This document shows positions 39,962-51,580 of a stretch of DNA of 64,000 bases, one piece after another. Under the pieces are notes generated by a model. It did not search any database. It was not told the DNA's origin and worked only from the letters and a program-made list of their open reading frames with translations. The stretch's first letter is position 1. Every line of letters begins with the position of its first letter. Position numbers and translations under genes: made by a program. Source of the stretch: Marsupella aquatica. Lineage: Eukaryota; Marchantiophyta. The stretch spans positions 16,492,001 through 16,556,000 of the forward strand of contig OZ316899.1 of the NCBI GenBank assembly GCA_973895155.1, in the 5' to 3' direction.

Positions 39962-41370
39962 CAATCGGCCCCCTAGCTGGGAGTAAGGTCCCCTAACTCT
40001 AGCTAGCCATGAGTTCTACAAGGTTGATATACACCTTTTCAGGTGTGAAGATCAGGAGGCCGGGTGCAAGTGAGTCCCATCGATCACCTACTTGCAATCC
40101 ATATCTGCCAAGAGAACACAAATGATAACTAGTCGGTTTCACCAACACTGAGGACACAACCATGATCCACTAGGAATCACCTGCAATGGTGGTGTCAAAC
40201 ATGACATGTGCCATCCTCTAGAACACTTATCACAAATCAACATAGTAGTTGCTCCCTAAGCAGATCTACACAACATACATTTCAAGCCAGCACGAACATG
40301 TGCCAAGCTTGGATCTACTATACCATCAATGTTGGGAAGGTGACATGGTGCACATTTGCGCACATGATCCTTCCAAACCATACCATCGCGTCCCTCCAAC
40401 ATCAGGACACCAAAAGGCAACACTTCACGCACACGTAAGATTGTCCGGCCTGCGGTCACATCAAGTGTTGTGGGTGCTGTCTGCTACAAATAAACATAAT
40501 CACCATGATGAAATCGGCGAATGCTTGCACGGTAACCTCCTCCACGAATAGTGGCATACCTCAAAGTATCACAATGTTGGGCAATGACAAGGTTGTCAAA
40601 AGCCATGGGCATCACTCTCTGAAATACCCGTGCTCTCTCTGAACACACCTTGACCCAAACATCAGGATCATCCAAGTTCACAACAGGTGCAACATCACGA
40701 CGAATAGCTGCTGGCAAATCCAGCTCTCTACCATAGAGCAAAAAGTAAGGTGAGAAGGATGCAAGTGATGCTTGCCGACTGAAACGGTAGCCCATAGCTA
40801 ACCAAGGTAGGTGAAGATCCCAATCTCCCAAATGACCAACCCGCAAGCCATACTTACGCAATCCTCTCTTCATAGTTTGCACAACTCTCTCAGCTAATCC
40901 ATCTGCCTCAGGATGATCACGAGAGGTAGTACGATGATCAATCAGAGCTTGCTCACACAAATTCTCAACCTCTCCACGGAACTCAGTTCCCTGATTAGTC
41001 AATACCTCAACTGGTGCTCCAAAATGACTGAGTACACGATCCAAAAATGTAGCAACAACTCCTCCATTGGCTTTATCTGGCAACGCCACTAGCTCAATCC
41101 ACTTGGAGAAGTGCTCCACCATGACCAAAACATACCGATTATGACATTGGGTAAGAGGTAATGGACTAGCAAAATCCAAACTCCAACGATATCCCAAACC
41201 CATGATCGGTAACAGGTGCAACTGGGGAGTGGGAGCATTAAATGATGCTCTCACTCTATCACATACCACACACTTCGCTATCAACTGCTGGACATGAGTG
41301 TGCATACCACGCCACCAATATTGTGTCTGTAGCAAGCTATAAGTGCGCTTCACACCAAAGTGACCCAACT
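39962..41370 (-). pseudogene. pol: Ty3/gypsy integrase relic
   Basis: Minus-strand frame 40484-41368 (294 codons) starts in the zinc finger (HVQQLIAKCVVC) and covers the integrase core. The first Asp (SLDFASPL) and the Glu (LAERVVQTM) are present, but the second Asp, normally in an SDRGTEF-like motif, is Asn (TNQGTEF). Downstream come a connection segment and a short frame to 40484. The rest (to about 39970) is broken and noncoding. The upstream side is cut at 41370 by the G LTR. This belongs to a different gypsy lineage from the chromovirus, with no chromodomain seen. Confidence 0.75.
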
Positions 41371-44300
41371 AGTGGTGGACCTTACCACCCAGTGCCCTCA
41401 CCAATCCTAGAACTCACGCCTAAGTACACTTGGTGCCCGAACGCCTCCACAAAATACCTTGAGCAAGCAACCTAGTGCCGCTTGCACCGCCAGCGGCCCC
41501 TCCCATACAAAGCCGCACTTGCTCTCTAACACGACCGCTACTCAACGGTCCTCCCTATTTGCACAAGCAACCAAGCACCTCGGTAAGTAACCCTTCAGGA
41601 TCTAGAACTCGCCAAGTCTAGCATCCTAACTCAAGCTCAACAGACGTTGGTAAATAGGTCAACGATAGGTCCTCCCAATGCCATAAGCCGGAACCAGAAC
41701 TCACGCCCACTGTTCGTCCAGAACAGCTCCTTCCTTGGGCACGGCCCAGGTTCCCCCTCGTACCTATCCATCACCAACTGACCGCCCTGACCTTAGGACA
41801 TGCTCATGGCCCAATTAGCGTAGCTTGTCCCAAAGCTTGTCCCAACACGCCGGGACCAGAACAGCCCCGACTCTAGCAACCGCTCCCGGTTTTCCCCATT
41901 GGTGGTCTAGGGGCCAAGCACCCTTGGAACTCAGCCTCTGCACCTACTTGGCCTTGCCTCCCCAACGCAAGCTCCCTTGGGAGACTGAACGCGGTTTGGC
42001 TGCTGTTCGGCAGGATTTGGCAAGCGGGCGAGCTAACACCCGCAAACCACGAGAACCCTCGGCACCCCCGGACCCAATTGAGCTCAGGAGGGCTACGCCC
42101 TCCTCAAGAGCTTTCCAACGCACCTAAGAAGTCCTCCAACAGACTTCCCGTTGAGAAGATATCGCCATTCCCGTTTGGCGGTTTCCCTTAATGTCGCGAC
42201 CGCCGCGGCTCATGACTTCGGCTCGCCCTTAGCCCCCAGGGAGACACCACTCCCCTCATATATGCTTCTGGAGACCTACCACCCCCGGACCAGCTTTGGC
42301 TCCTAAACATTTGGCCTCCAACCCGGTGTCCTAAGGATAAGCAAAGAGGTGGGAAAAGAGGCTCAAGGGACACGCAGGGTGTATGGCTGCTTGAGATAGG
42401 AAACGGTTGCAAACAAGATAAAGTAGACCCTAAGCACTTCCTTTCATCCACATCATCACAAGCAAGCAAGCATGCATGCTTTCGAAACTCAAGCCATTTA
42501 CATACTCATATCCAATCACAATCAAAATAACTAGTTCAAGCTTCCCAATGTAATCCTCACAAGTCTAAGCCCAACATTCAATTGGTCACCATTCCTTTTC
42601 CAACACTTGATTGCACACAATCCCTTGCAACCTTCTAAGGTACACAAGTTCAAGTGTACATTCAATGTGGTCAAGTTAAGGGTCACTCTTGGTTGTGGCT
42701 AAGACAAGTGGGACATCCAAAGGTATGCAAGGCATCTCTATGCACCATTCAAACATCCAACTTTCATGGGAAACTACTTTTGAAAAGTGACCTAGGGTTG
42801 GTCAACAAACTCCTTAACAAACATGGAATTGACCTTAGTCCCTTCCTCTAGTAGAACCACCAAGTATAATCCACAAACAACCCAATCCATCAATCAAAAA
42901 TGCCTTCACTCTTTACTCTTGCAACTTCCCTCATGCATAATAACTACTTTTGAAAGTACCTTCATTCAACCCATCTACTTTCAAAAACACCTTCAAGCTC
43001 ACAACAACATTCGAAAATGGCATGAAGACATTCATTCTAACCATTCCATCACTCATAGCCAAAGCAAGGCATCAACACACATCTCAAAAACGAGGATACC
43101 TCTCCTCTAAATGCATAGCAAGAAGGCACATGTAGCATCATGGCCTCCAAGTAAAAACATGGGTCACAAGCAAGACCCTCCTAGCAAAAATGAATCATCA
43201 CCAAGTCTAATCATCAACCAAGCATTCAAAATCCCTCCATAGCCTATCCAAGCTTCAAAACCCTAGTCTCCTTCTCTCGTACTTCCTTCTATCAACCAAA
43301 TCTACTTTCAAAGCTTCAAGTCAAGGAGTTTACAAGAGAGTAGTCCTTCTTAGTGAGCCATCTCTAATGCAAGACTCCCAAGCTTCAACAAGATCAGGTC
43401 TCATCTCCTCTAAGCTTTCAAAAATCTCCTACAAGTCCATTCTCCTCAAAACTTGAAGCAACAAACCTACATTCGAGTATGCCTTCTTGTGGGCAATCTC
43501 TCATGCAAGCTCCTTATACTTCCTACCCACATCCTACCTCCTTCCTAAGGCTTTGAGTCAGCCTCTCCTACATTCGAAACCTCTCTCCAAATCCCTAGAA
43601 AAACCGTCACAAAACTCAATCTCTTCACATTCAAAGCTTCTACTCCATCTATCTCTTCACAAAATTGCCTCTACATCTCCTACCCTCAAAATCCTAAGGC
43701 CATGGCCAAGGAGGAGGGCTCCCCCTTCACTCATGCCTCATGCTCGAGCTCCCCTCAAGAGGTTCGCTCCTACAACTAAAATGGGACTTAACACTCCAAA
43801 ACGGCAAAACGGCAGCACTTCAGCAGCATCTAACCTCCGAACCCTTGGCCACTCGAACTTCCTCCTTTAGTATCCACGTGGGAAGGCCCAGGGCACCCAC
43901 AAGCTCCTCCACTTATGGTTTTAATCCTCATTGAATCACAGCCCTCGATCTCACACCAATTAGATCAAACGGCCAAAAATGAGCCAAAAAACCCCTCCTT
44001 AGTAACTTGCAAACCAAAAGAGCTTTGACCTTTTTGAAAAAGCCACGACCTCCACCAAGCCCTAACTCACATCTCCACCTTCAATCCAAACCATCCATTA
44101 ACCAAAACCAAGATCCACCTTTGAAGTAGATACATTGAATCTGGTCCATTTAACACAAAAATCTGAATCTGGTCCAAATCTCACAAAATTGATGCACTTG
44201 GTCCAAACCCTCTTACATGCCTTGAACCTGGTCACCTCCTCCATGTATTCAATGAACCTGGTCACCATGTCGCCAAAACCCTAAATACCTCGCTTGTCGA

Positions 44301-45090
44301 GCAAGCAACCTCCATTCCGCCGATCCGCCAAATGATAACTTAATCGCTGGTCACAAATGAAAAACATACCCCACAATAGTAACAAGGGTGGATAGGCTCG
44401 ACCTCATCCCTACCTTGACCCTCATAACTCTACTTCCTCCTTCACCTTGGTCAAGTTAGCTCAAGTCAAGTCAACTTGCCCAAGTTAGAAGCAAAATTGG
44501 TTTCAACTTCCTTCACAAAACATGATGATTCCTCCTTTAGGATGGAAACCTCATGACACCGGATCCTATCGCGCATAATGGGCGCGCCACCAACTGGCAA
44601 CGCCCATAACTTTCTCGTTAGGCATCCGCAAGCGGAGTGCCTTAGCCCGTTGTGACCGGGCCGACCCAGTGCTCATGCCTAGGCCCTCAGGTCTCATCGC
44701 CGCTCGGGGTCCCCGACCGGCCTAACCCGGATCGGGCCGTAACTTGCGCCCCAAGCGTCCGTTGCCCATGGCGTCAATTCCATTGGCCTTGGGCCCAAGA
44801 GGAGCTCACTCCCAAGCCCTCAGAATTCAAAGTCCATCCGGTGGTCCGGACGACCATCCTTGAGCCCGGCCCATTTCCCCTGACCCGACCAGCCATAGGC
44901 TAGTCCAAGTCCTTAGTGCGTGTGCCCCCAACTTGACTCCTTGCCTCGCTAGTGTCACGTCTCATTGCCCACAAGTCTCCCCATGCTAAGTCCTCCCCGG
45001 ATGGCCTATCCGGGCCTGGACCATAAGGGAGCTCGGCGTCGGAGTCAGCGACGCCGGAGCTAAGTGTTAAGGTAGTCGAGTTCCGCGACT
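41371..45090 (-). repeat. 3' LTR of chromovirus 2 (family G), with nested LTR E
   Basis: Starts AGTGGTGGACC and ends TTCCGCGACT. It is about 1.48 kb when the 2.2-kb insert at 42327-44558 is removed. It matches the solo G LTR at 27645-34509. On the right a purine tract (minus strand AAGGGGGGG, 45095-45104) and the chromovirus interior follow, so this is the 3' LTR of the minus-strand element. Confidence 0.85.
42327..44558. mobile_element. Solo LTR, family E (2232 bp)
   Basis: Begins TGTCCTAAGG and ends CTCATGACA, interrupting the G LTR, with CCGG on both sides (42323-42326 and 44559-44562). The uninterrupted sequence is seen at 33990-34005. AT-rich, with many CTTCAA/CAAAAC words and no ORF longer than about 130 codons and no domain. 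The orientation is not known. Confidence 0.75.
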
Positions 45091-45094
45091 TGCA

Positions 45095-45104
45095 CCCCCC
45101 CTTA
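45095..45104 (-). other. Polypurine tract of chromovirus 2
   Basis: Minus strand AAGGGGGGGT just before the 3' LTR. The same place in chromovirus 1 reads AAGGAGGGT (near 26930). Confidence 0.6.
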
Positions 45105-45529
45105 AAAATGGTCACGTCCGCGTGACCTCAGTAAACATTCCAACACGCCTAGACCACTTTGGGCCTTAAAACAATTTTATGAGGTAACAAATGGTGTACC
45201 CATAAGGCTGATGCAAACCAGGTTGGTATGCGCATTTCAGACTTAGGAAATTCCAACCTATCCCACTTATCAAGTAGGATGTCAGTCCAAATGGGTAAGC
45301 TAACTCCAAACTCATCGAACCCATTGTCCTCCCCTTGGGGCACTCCCCTTTGGTTCAAACTAGCCCCCTCACAGATGTGGGGCGGGCACCATCAACTTCC
45401 ACTCGCAAAAAGCAAATCGGCCGCCCAACAACCTCTAGCACCAACGCAATCCGACTTTATCCTTAAGAGGCCGAGAGGAGTGAAACTAGGATACAACTCA
45501 CAAAGGTAGCTACAACTGCCTGTACCAGT

Positions 45530-48500
45530 TCACAACGGTGGTAGGCCGCTTCGCTTACGATAGCTTCCAAGGATCTCTAAGGCATTACCCAAATTTTCCT
45601 CCGGTTCCCAAGTACTCTCGGCCTGATCATAGCCAGTTCCCAACTTGCGTGTGTAACGGTGGTCCACAATTGCCTCCACCTCAAACTCCTCAGCGTCCGG
45701 ACGCAAGACCTGATCCCGGTTGGGATCATCGTCTTTGACAAACTTCTTGAGCCGGCTAACATGGTAGCTTTTGCCCACGCCCATTTCCTTGGATGTCTCC
45801 AACACCACCAAAACCGGATTATCCTTGTGGGCCCATGGTATAATGCAATAGGGCCCCGCATATCTGGGAGCCAACTTCCTACTTATGTTCCCGTGGTATT
45901 GCTTAGGTCTCAACTGCAACCAGACGCTCTCCCCAATTTCAAAGCTTACCTGGCGTCGATGTTTATCCCCTTGCTCCTTGTACCGACTTTGGGCAAGGGT
46001 CATACCCTTGGTAGCCACTTCCACAACTAGGCGTCGCTCTTGAATAAAATTGTCCGCAGAAGGAACCTTGCTTTCCATCCGCCAAGCTTCCAAATTTATA
46101 AACCAGGAGGGTGCCCTTGGCGTCCTCCCTGTGGCCAACACAAACGGCGCAAACCCCGTTGCCAAAGCTTGGTCGATTTATACCTAAACTCGGCCATCGT
46201 TAAGTGCTTTGCCCAATCCTTTTGATTGGCCATCACAAAGTGACGCAAGTAGTCCTCCACGATACCATTAACCCATTCCGTTTGGCCATCTATCTCATGA
46301 TGATACGCTGATCCCCTAGTCAGGTCCGTTCCGGATAACCGGAACAACGCCTTCCAGAAATGGCCCATGAACTTGGTATCGCGGTCGGACAGGATATGCA
46401 ACGGCAATCTCTATTGTCAAAAGACATTGTCAAACACTAGACCGGCAACCTCTCGGGCCAAAACCATCTTCATAGTAGGCAAGAAATACGCCATCTTGGA
46501 AAAACGATCCACAATCCACGATTGTTAAGATGGAGTTATTGCCGTGGGACTCAGGTAACCCAACAATGAAGTCCATGGAGATAGACTCCCATGGAGCCGC
46601 AGCTACTGGTAAGGGTTGCAGCAGTCCCCCTTTTGCCATATAGACCGTTTGGTTCTTTTGGCACGAGTAACAACTTTGCACGTGTTGAAGGACCGATTGC
46701 TTCATGTCCAGCAAATACACATCTCACGACATGCTGCGATACATAGCGGCTTGTCCTCCATGCCCTCCCCAGGGCAAGTCATGGTACTTTTGCAGAACCT
46801 CTAACCTTAGAGACTCTGGTATGTACACACGCCTCTGCTTGTACCACCATAACTGAACATTATGCGTCGTATCCAACCCCAATGATACGTGCCTTACCTT
46901 GCCTCGGCTACCCCCATTGCTTTGCCATTCCTTAGCTAACCTATCATCCCCATACGCCGCGGCCAGAACCTTTGGCCACTCGGATTCAAGCATCGTGATC
47001 CCATTGACACAATGTTGGTCCTTACCCAATAACATGTCCGCTACCGTATTTATCTTCCCTGGAATGTGGCGGACTTTGAAATCGAAATCCGCCAAGAACA
47101 TGTGCCAGCGCATTTCCTTGGGGTTCAGCCTTGGCTTAGAACTGAAGTACCCGGCCGGCGAGCTATCTGTGTGGTTACCACTTTGGGACCGTTCTTAAGG
47201 TAAATCTCCCACTTCTTCAACGCATAGATCACATCATACATTTTCCTTTCCAGCGTGATCCAGTGATTTTTGAACTTACATGACTCGAAGGCCACAGGAC
47301 GCCCATCTTGGTGAAGACATGCGCCAATGGCATAATCACTTGCGTCTGTCCAAATCTCAAATGGCTTCCCCATCTTAGATAACTTTAGAACCGACGGCTA
47401 TATCATTAACCGCTTAAGTTCTAGGAATGCTAACTCGCAATCCTGTGTCCACACAAACACTTTGTTTTTCAACGTTAGTGCATTTAGGGGCCTCGCAATC
47501 CTCGCATAGTCTTTCATGTATCTCCGATAGAACCCCGTAAATCCTAAGAAGGCTCTAACTTGCCTTACATTGGATGGGCGCTCCCATTCTTTGATCTCCT
47601 TAAGCTTGTCCTGACTAGGCGTAATCCCTTCCGGGGTAAAGGTATGGCCGAGGAACTGAATCTCGTTCATCGCAAACTCGTACTTGCTAGGTTTAGCAAA
47701 GAGACGAGCCTTACAAAGGCGAGAGAACACTTCTCTGAGCAACTGCTCATGTTCCTCCAACGCTTCAAGTAGATTAGATGTCGTCAATAAAGACGACCAC
47801 TCCTTGGTCCAACAAGTCATGAAAGATGGTATTCATCATCTTCATGAACGTTGCGGTTGCATTACACAACCCAAACGGCATAACCAAAAACTCATAGGAT
47901 CCGAACCTCGTGCGCATCGCGGTCTTATACTTGTCTCCCTTGGCCATGCAGATCTGGTAATACCCAGACCGCAAGTCCACCTTTGAAAACTTCTTAGCCC
48001 CGGAGAGGCAATCGAAGAGGTCATCCATATGAGGTAGCGGGTACTTGTTCTTTGTCGTCTGCTTATTGAGGGCCCGGTAATCTGTGCACAATCTCAAAGT
48101 ACCATCCTTTTTGGACACAAATAATGCGGGCGCCCCGTAAGGACTCTTACTAGGGCGAATGAACCCTTGGTCGATCAACTCTTCCAAGGCGTTCTTCAAC
48201 ATGATTCGCTTGTTTAGGTTCAGACAATAAGGAGCTTTAGCCTGAGGAGCCGATCCTGGCTCCAACTCAACTTGGTGATCCACTTCTCTCTGTGGGGGTA
48301 AACCTTTAGGTAGCTTCTGCAAGAGCACGTCGTTGAATTCCTCTAAAATTTCAGGAATTCGACCGCAGTCGGGCCCGACCTTAGCTGACTTGACCTTTGG
48401 CTGCGATGCAGCCTCCTTAGTTGGGTGGAGATGAAAGAAGAAACATTCATGTCCACCCTTGAAGTCTTTCCACCATTGCTTCGCCGATACACACGGAGAC

Positions 48501-48601
48501 ATCCACGACACTTTACTTACTTTAGAATCTTTCTTTATTTTCGGTAATTTTGTGTACAATGATGGGCTCACCGCCCTTATTGGGAAAATGGAGCACCTCA
48601 C
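45530..48601 (-). pseudogene. pol: Chromovirus 2 pol: RT to chromodomain, frameshifted
   Basis: Reverse transcriptase at 47774-48601 (motifs [31 protein letters not shown], catalytic FIDD) runs into a frameshift just after FIDD. RT thumb and connection at 47398-47820, RNase H pieces at 47125-47373 (WTDASDYAIGA) and 46724-47113, integrase at 46430-46720 and 46096-46407 (MDFIVGLP, LSDRDTKF, DGQTEWVN). A 211-codon frame at 45530-46165 carries the GPY-type motif (LAPRYAGPYCII) and a chromodomain (EEFEVEAIVDHRY...[14 protein letters not shown]). The chromodomain, which targets chromovirus integration to marked chromatin, is still readable. At least five frame changes make it non-functional. Confidence 0.9.
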
Positions 48602-50605
48602 CCCCCGATTTCAAGGTAACATTGTGCTTTCTAAGATAACCTACCGCCAAAATGAAGTCTACGGCTAGACCGTCTAGAATGTAGAACATCTCCTGACTAA
48701 CAAAATTTTGTTGTTCGCCTATGACCTCTACCCAAAGTCTATGCACTACTCTTGACACTATCCCCTTCGTGTCATTGGCGAACTTGCACACTAACGGTTG
48801 TAGCAACTCTGGCATGTCCACCCCAAGACGAGCTGCCGCCTGCCCACTTATGAAGCAGGCGGTCGCGCCTGTATCCACCAAAGCAACACCCAGATTACCG
48901 TTAGAAGTGACATTCACAAAAATAAGTTTTTCAGGATCCCTTGTCTTAACTTTAGGTATCTTCTCTCGCAACAACACCCTCTCTCTGTCAGGGACATCCC
49001 CTACAGGGACCTTGTCAGCTACTAAGGGTTCGGTTAGAGCGATACTTACCTTAAGGCTCTTCTGCCCTCCACCATCTCCGTTTGGCTTGCCACCTTTCGT
49101 GGAACAATCCTTACTTTGATGGCCCATGGCACCACATGTGAAGCACGAACCTTCAGCCCGCCTCTGCTCCATGGTTGCCTGCTTCTTTGCTTTTTGTGCC
49201 AATGAGGCTCCTTTCTTGAAGTTGCCAGCCTTCCGGTTTCGCTTAGCTTCTCCATTCTGGGGTTGGGGATCCGAACCACCGGCCCCCACCCCCTCAGGTT
49301 GCTTACGCTTATTCCCGGGACCTATTGCTTTCCCAGCTTCCCCCTCGGATCCCTTGCCACCCACCTTTGCCAAGTCCGGGCGGTTATTCACCAACGTAGT
49401 GGCCTTGTCAAAGGCGTCAAAAAGCATTTTGAACTCATGACGCTTTTCCTGCAACTTTTCCCTGAGCAGCGGCGGGAGCTTCACGATAAAGTTGTGAAGC
49501 TGTGTATGTAGGGTCTCTTGTCCCGCCGGGATACACGCCAATTTATTCTGGTAATAAGTGATGAACTTTTGGATATCACCCTTGAAGCTCATCTCCGTTA
49601 CACATTTCTGAGCGTGCCACTCCGAGTACTTAGTGGTGACATGAGCATGGAGTCCTCAACCAGGTTTTCCCAAGTTAACGGCAAGGAGGAGTCCTCTCGC
49701 AACTTCTTCCATGACTTGTACCAAGTCAAGGCATAGTCCTTCAGGTAAGGAGCGGCTGCGGTAGCCCAAGTGGAATGCTCAACGCACGCTTGGAGATGAA
49801 TCTCCATCGTGGAGAGCCAACTCAAGAACTTTTGTCCACTTTGTTTGTAGGCCCCGTCGTAAGTTGGAGGAGTCGGTAGCTGGTTCACTTGGAACATACT
49901 CCTTCCAACTACCATTCCCCCCTCGGGACGCGACACACTCTGACTACCCAAACTAAGTAAGTACTTAATCTGGCCCACTTGTTGTGTTCCAACTGCTCAT
50001 AGATGAGTTGTTGGTCTTGAGTCAACGGACCCAGACCATTGTCAGCGACCGGGCCCTTGCGGGTTGTGTGAGGACAGTCCTCCAACCGTCTTTCCTTTGC
50101 GGGCCGCCTGTCCTTAGGTTCTCTTGTGGATTTTGGTGATACCCCCCCGCGTCTTGCAAGCACCAAGACCTCCCGGGACTGAGGTATCACCCGCGTCATC
50201 CTGGTTCTGCTTGGTCAAATTATCGATGATGACGTGCGGCTTGACATCATCCTCTGGTTTCGCATTCAACCCTCTCAAGGCTGGGATCAGTTCCTCCTCT
50301 GGGTCCTGACCCTCTTCCTCCGTTTTGGCTTCAGCCTCGTCGTCGCTTCCTTCTGCGTCGGAGTCGTCGTCATCCAACCTGTCCTCTAAAGGATTGGCCA
50401 CCTCCTTCCCTTTAAGTTGACGGCGCTCTGCACTTGACGTGTTTGCCACAGCGGTCGACGGTTTGGCCATTGTGTCTTCTTTGTCCTGCTTGTAACGTTT
50501 GTCTAGGGAAGTCGACCCGTCCTCCTTCTGTTCATCTTGAACTTGGGCTCTCCGCTTGGTGGGAGGAGCCTGTTTGCCACTCTTTGATTGAGTGTTTTTA
50601 GCCAT
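48522..50605 (-). pseudogene. gag: Chromovirus 2 gag and protease, frameshifted
   Basis: Starts MAKNTQSKSGKQ (50605) with a Lys- and acid-rich N-terminal part to 50114. The gag core continues at 49598-49978 and 48522-49592. A frameshift near 49595-49630 splits the gag core, and another break lies near 50100. The CCHC knuckle CFTCGAMGHQSKDC is near 49100-49150, and the aspartic protease ALVDTGATACFIS near 48880. The protease frame runs on to 48522, overlapping the start of RT in another frame. Confidence 0.85.
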
Positions 50606-50737
50606 GTTCCCAGCAACTGAATCTGCCCGTAGTCAACCCGCCAGGCACGTTGAAGCACTAAGTCCCCGCAAAAATCCGTTAAGATTTTTGGATTCCGACT
50701 TAGCACAACCCCGGCCCGATGTCTATGCCAGCAATCA

Positions 50738-50748
50738 CTCTGATACCA
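50738..50748 (-). other. Primer-binding site, initiator tRNA-Met type
   Basis: Minus strand TGGTATCAGAG, two bases (TG) after the 5' LTR end at 50751. This is the classic plant LTR-retrotransposon PBS and supports the AGT...ACT LTR ends. Confidence 0.85.
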
Positions 50749-50750
50749 CA

Positions 50751-50831
50751 AGTGGTGGACCTTACCACCCAGCGCCCTCACCAATCCCAACACTCACGCC
50801 TAAGTACCCTTGGTGTCCGAACGCCTCCATG
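50751..50831 (-). repeat. 5' LTR stub of chromovirus 2
   Basis: The first ~80 bp of a G LTR on the primer side, matching 41371-41450. It ends at GCCTCCATG where the CACTA terminus begins; ATG at 50829-50831 is the expected 3-bp target duplication. Confidence 0.85.
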
Positions 50832-51480
50832 CACTAGTACATTTTAGGCACTTTTCCGATACTAAAAACACGCATTTCTCAATGCGCCCGATACTAAACA
50901 CAACGGAAAACTTCCGATACTCCTAGCTACGGAACTTCCGATACTACCAAAATCGGACATTATTATCCGATATGTTTTGTATCAAAAACTTTATCCAATA
51001 CCCATCATATCGGACAATGTCCGAAACATCCTGTATCGCAAATTGAGAGCCGACATGTTTTTCAGACGTCCAATAATAATAGTATCAAAAGCTAATTCCG
51101 ATAGGTTTGGTTTCAGACATTTACCGATACAAATGGTATCGGACATATTTTTGCGATACTAGTTACAACGGAAATCATTTGCGAAGGCTGAGGTATCGGT
51201 TACTATCCGTTGAAATTTCTATCGGACCCCTCCTCGGCTGCGGGCTTAAGCGTCCGATCTGTGGAGTATTGGATAGTGGATTCCGATTGTTATAGTATCG
51301 GAAAATCCGATACTTTGAGGATGGGAAGGGGTTTTTTGCTTTGGCAGTACTGATGTGTGTCCGATATGTTTCCGATGGTATTTGAATGGGACATATGGGA
51401 CTTTAGTGTTTTACAATGTATAGGTTGCGTGGAATTAATGGATTCAGATATGGGGCATACTTTAAGCAATAGATATGTAT
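50832..51480. promoter_or_regulatory. CACTA subterminal repeat array
   Basis: More than twenty copies of CCGAT/ATCGG, often as CCGATACT or TATCGGACA in both orientations, within about 550 bp of the terminus. In En/Spm such arrays bind the TNPA protein. The same motif marks 35490-35850 and, unexpectedly, 61370-61560 and 62815-62950. Confidence 0.75.
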
Positions 51481-51580
51481 ACTGCATGAAATTGTGGACA
51501 ATTAGAAAAATCGTAGAATGCTGATAAAAAGATAGTGCCAGTAAAAATATACATGAAGATGGTGGGGTCTACAATTTATA

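Larger units (their letters stand above)
45091..50750 (-). mobile_element. Chromovirus 2 (Ty3/gypsy, family G), decayed interior
   Basis: Between a 3' LTR (41371-45090) and a stub of the 5' LTR (50751-50828). A tRNA-Met-type primer site, gag, protease, RT, RNase H, integrase and chromodomain follow in gypsy order on the minus strand, but several frameshifts split pol. The 5' LTR is cut after about 80 bp by a CACTA insertion. Confidence 0.9.

Noticed and set aside
36829-41000. A complete LTR D with target duplication AGTAA or TAATG.
   Set aside because: No matching ACA-end followed by either duplication was found on the right side.
42654-43934. Open frames of 60-127 codons in solo LTR E as a fifth LTR ORF.
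   Set aside because: They are short, low-complexity and lack the motif blocks or coiled coil seen in the B, C and D ORFs.
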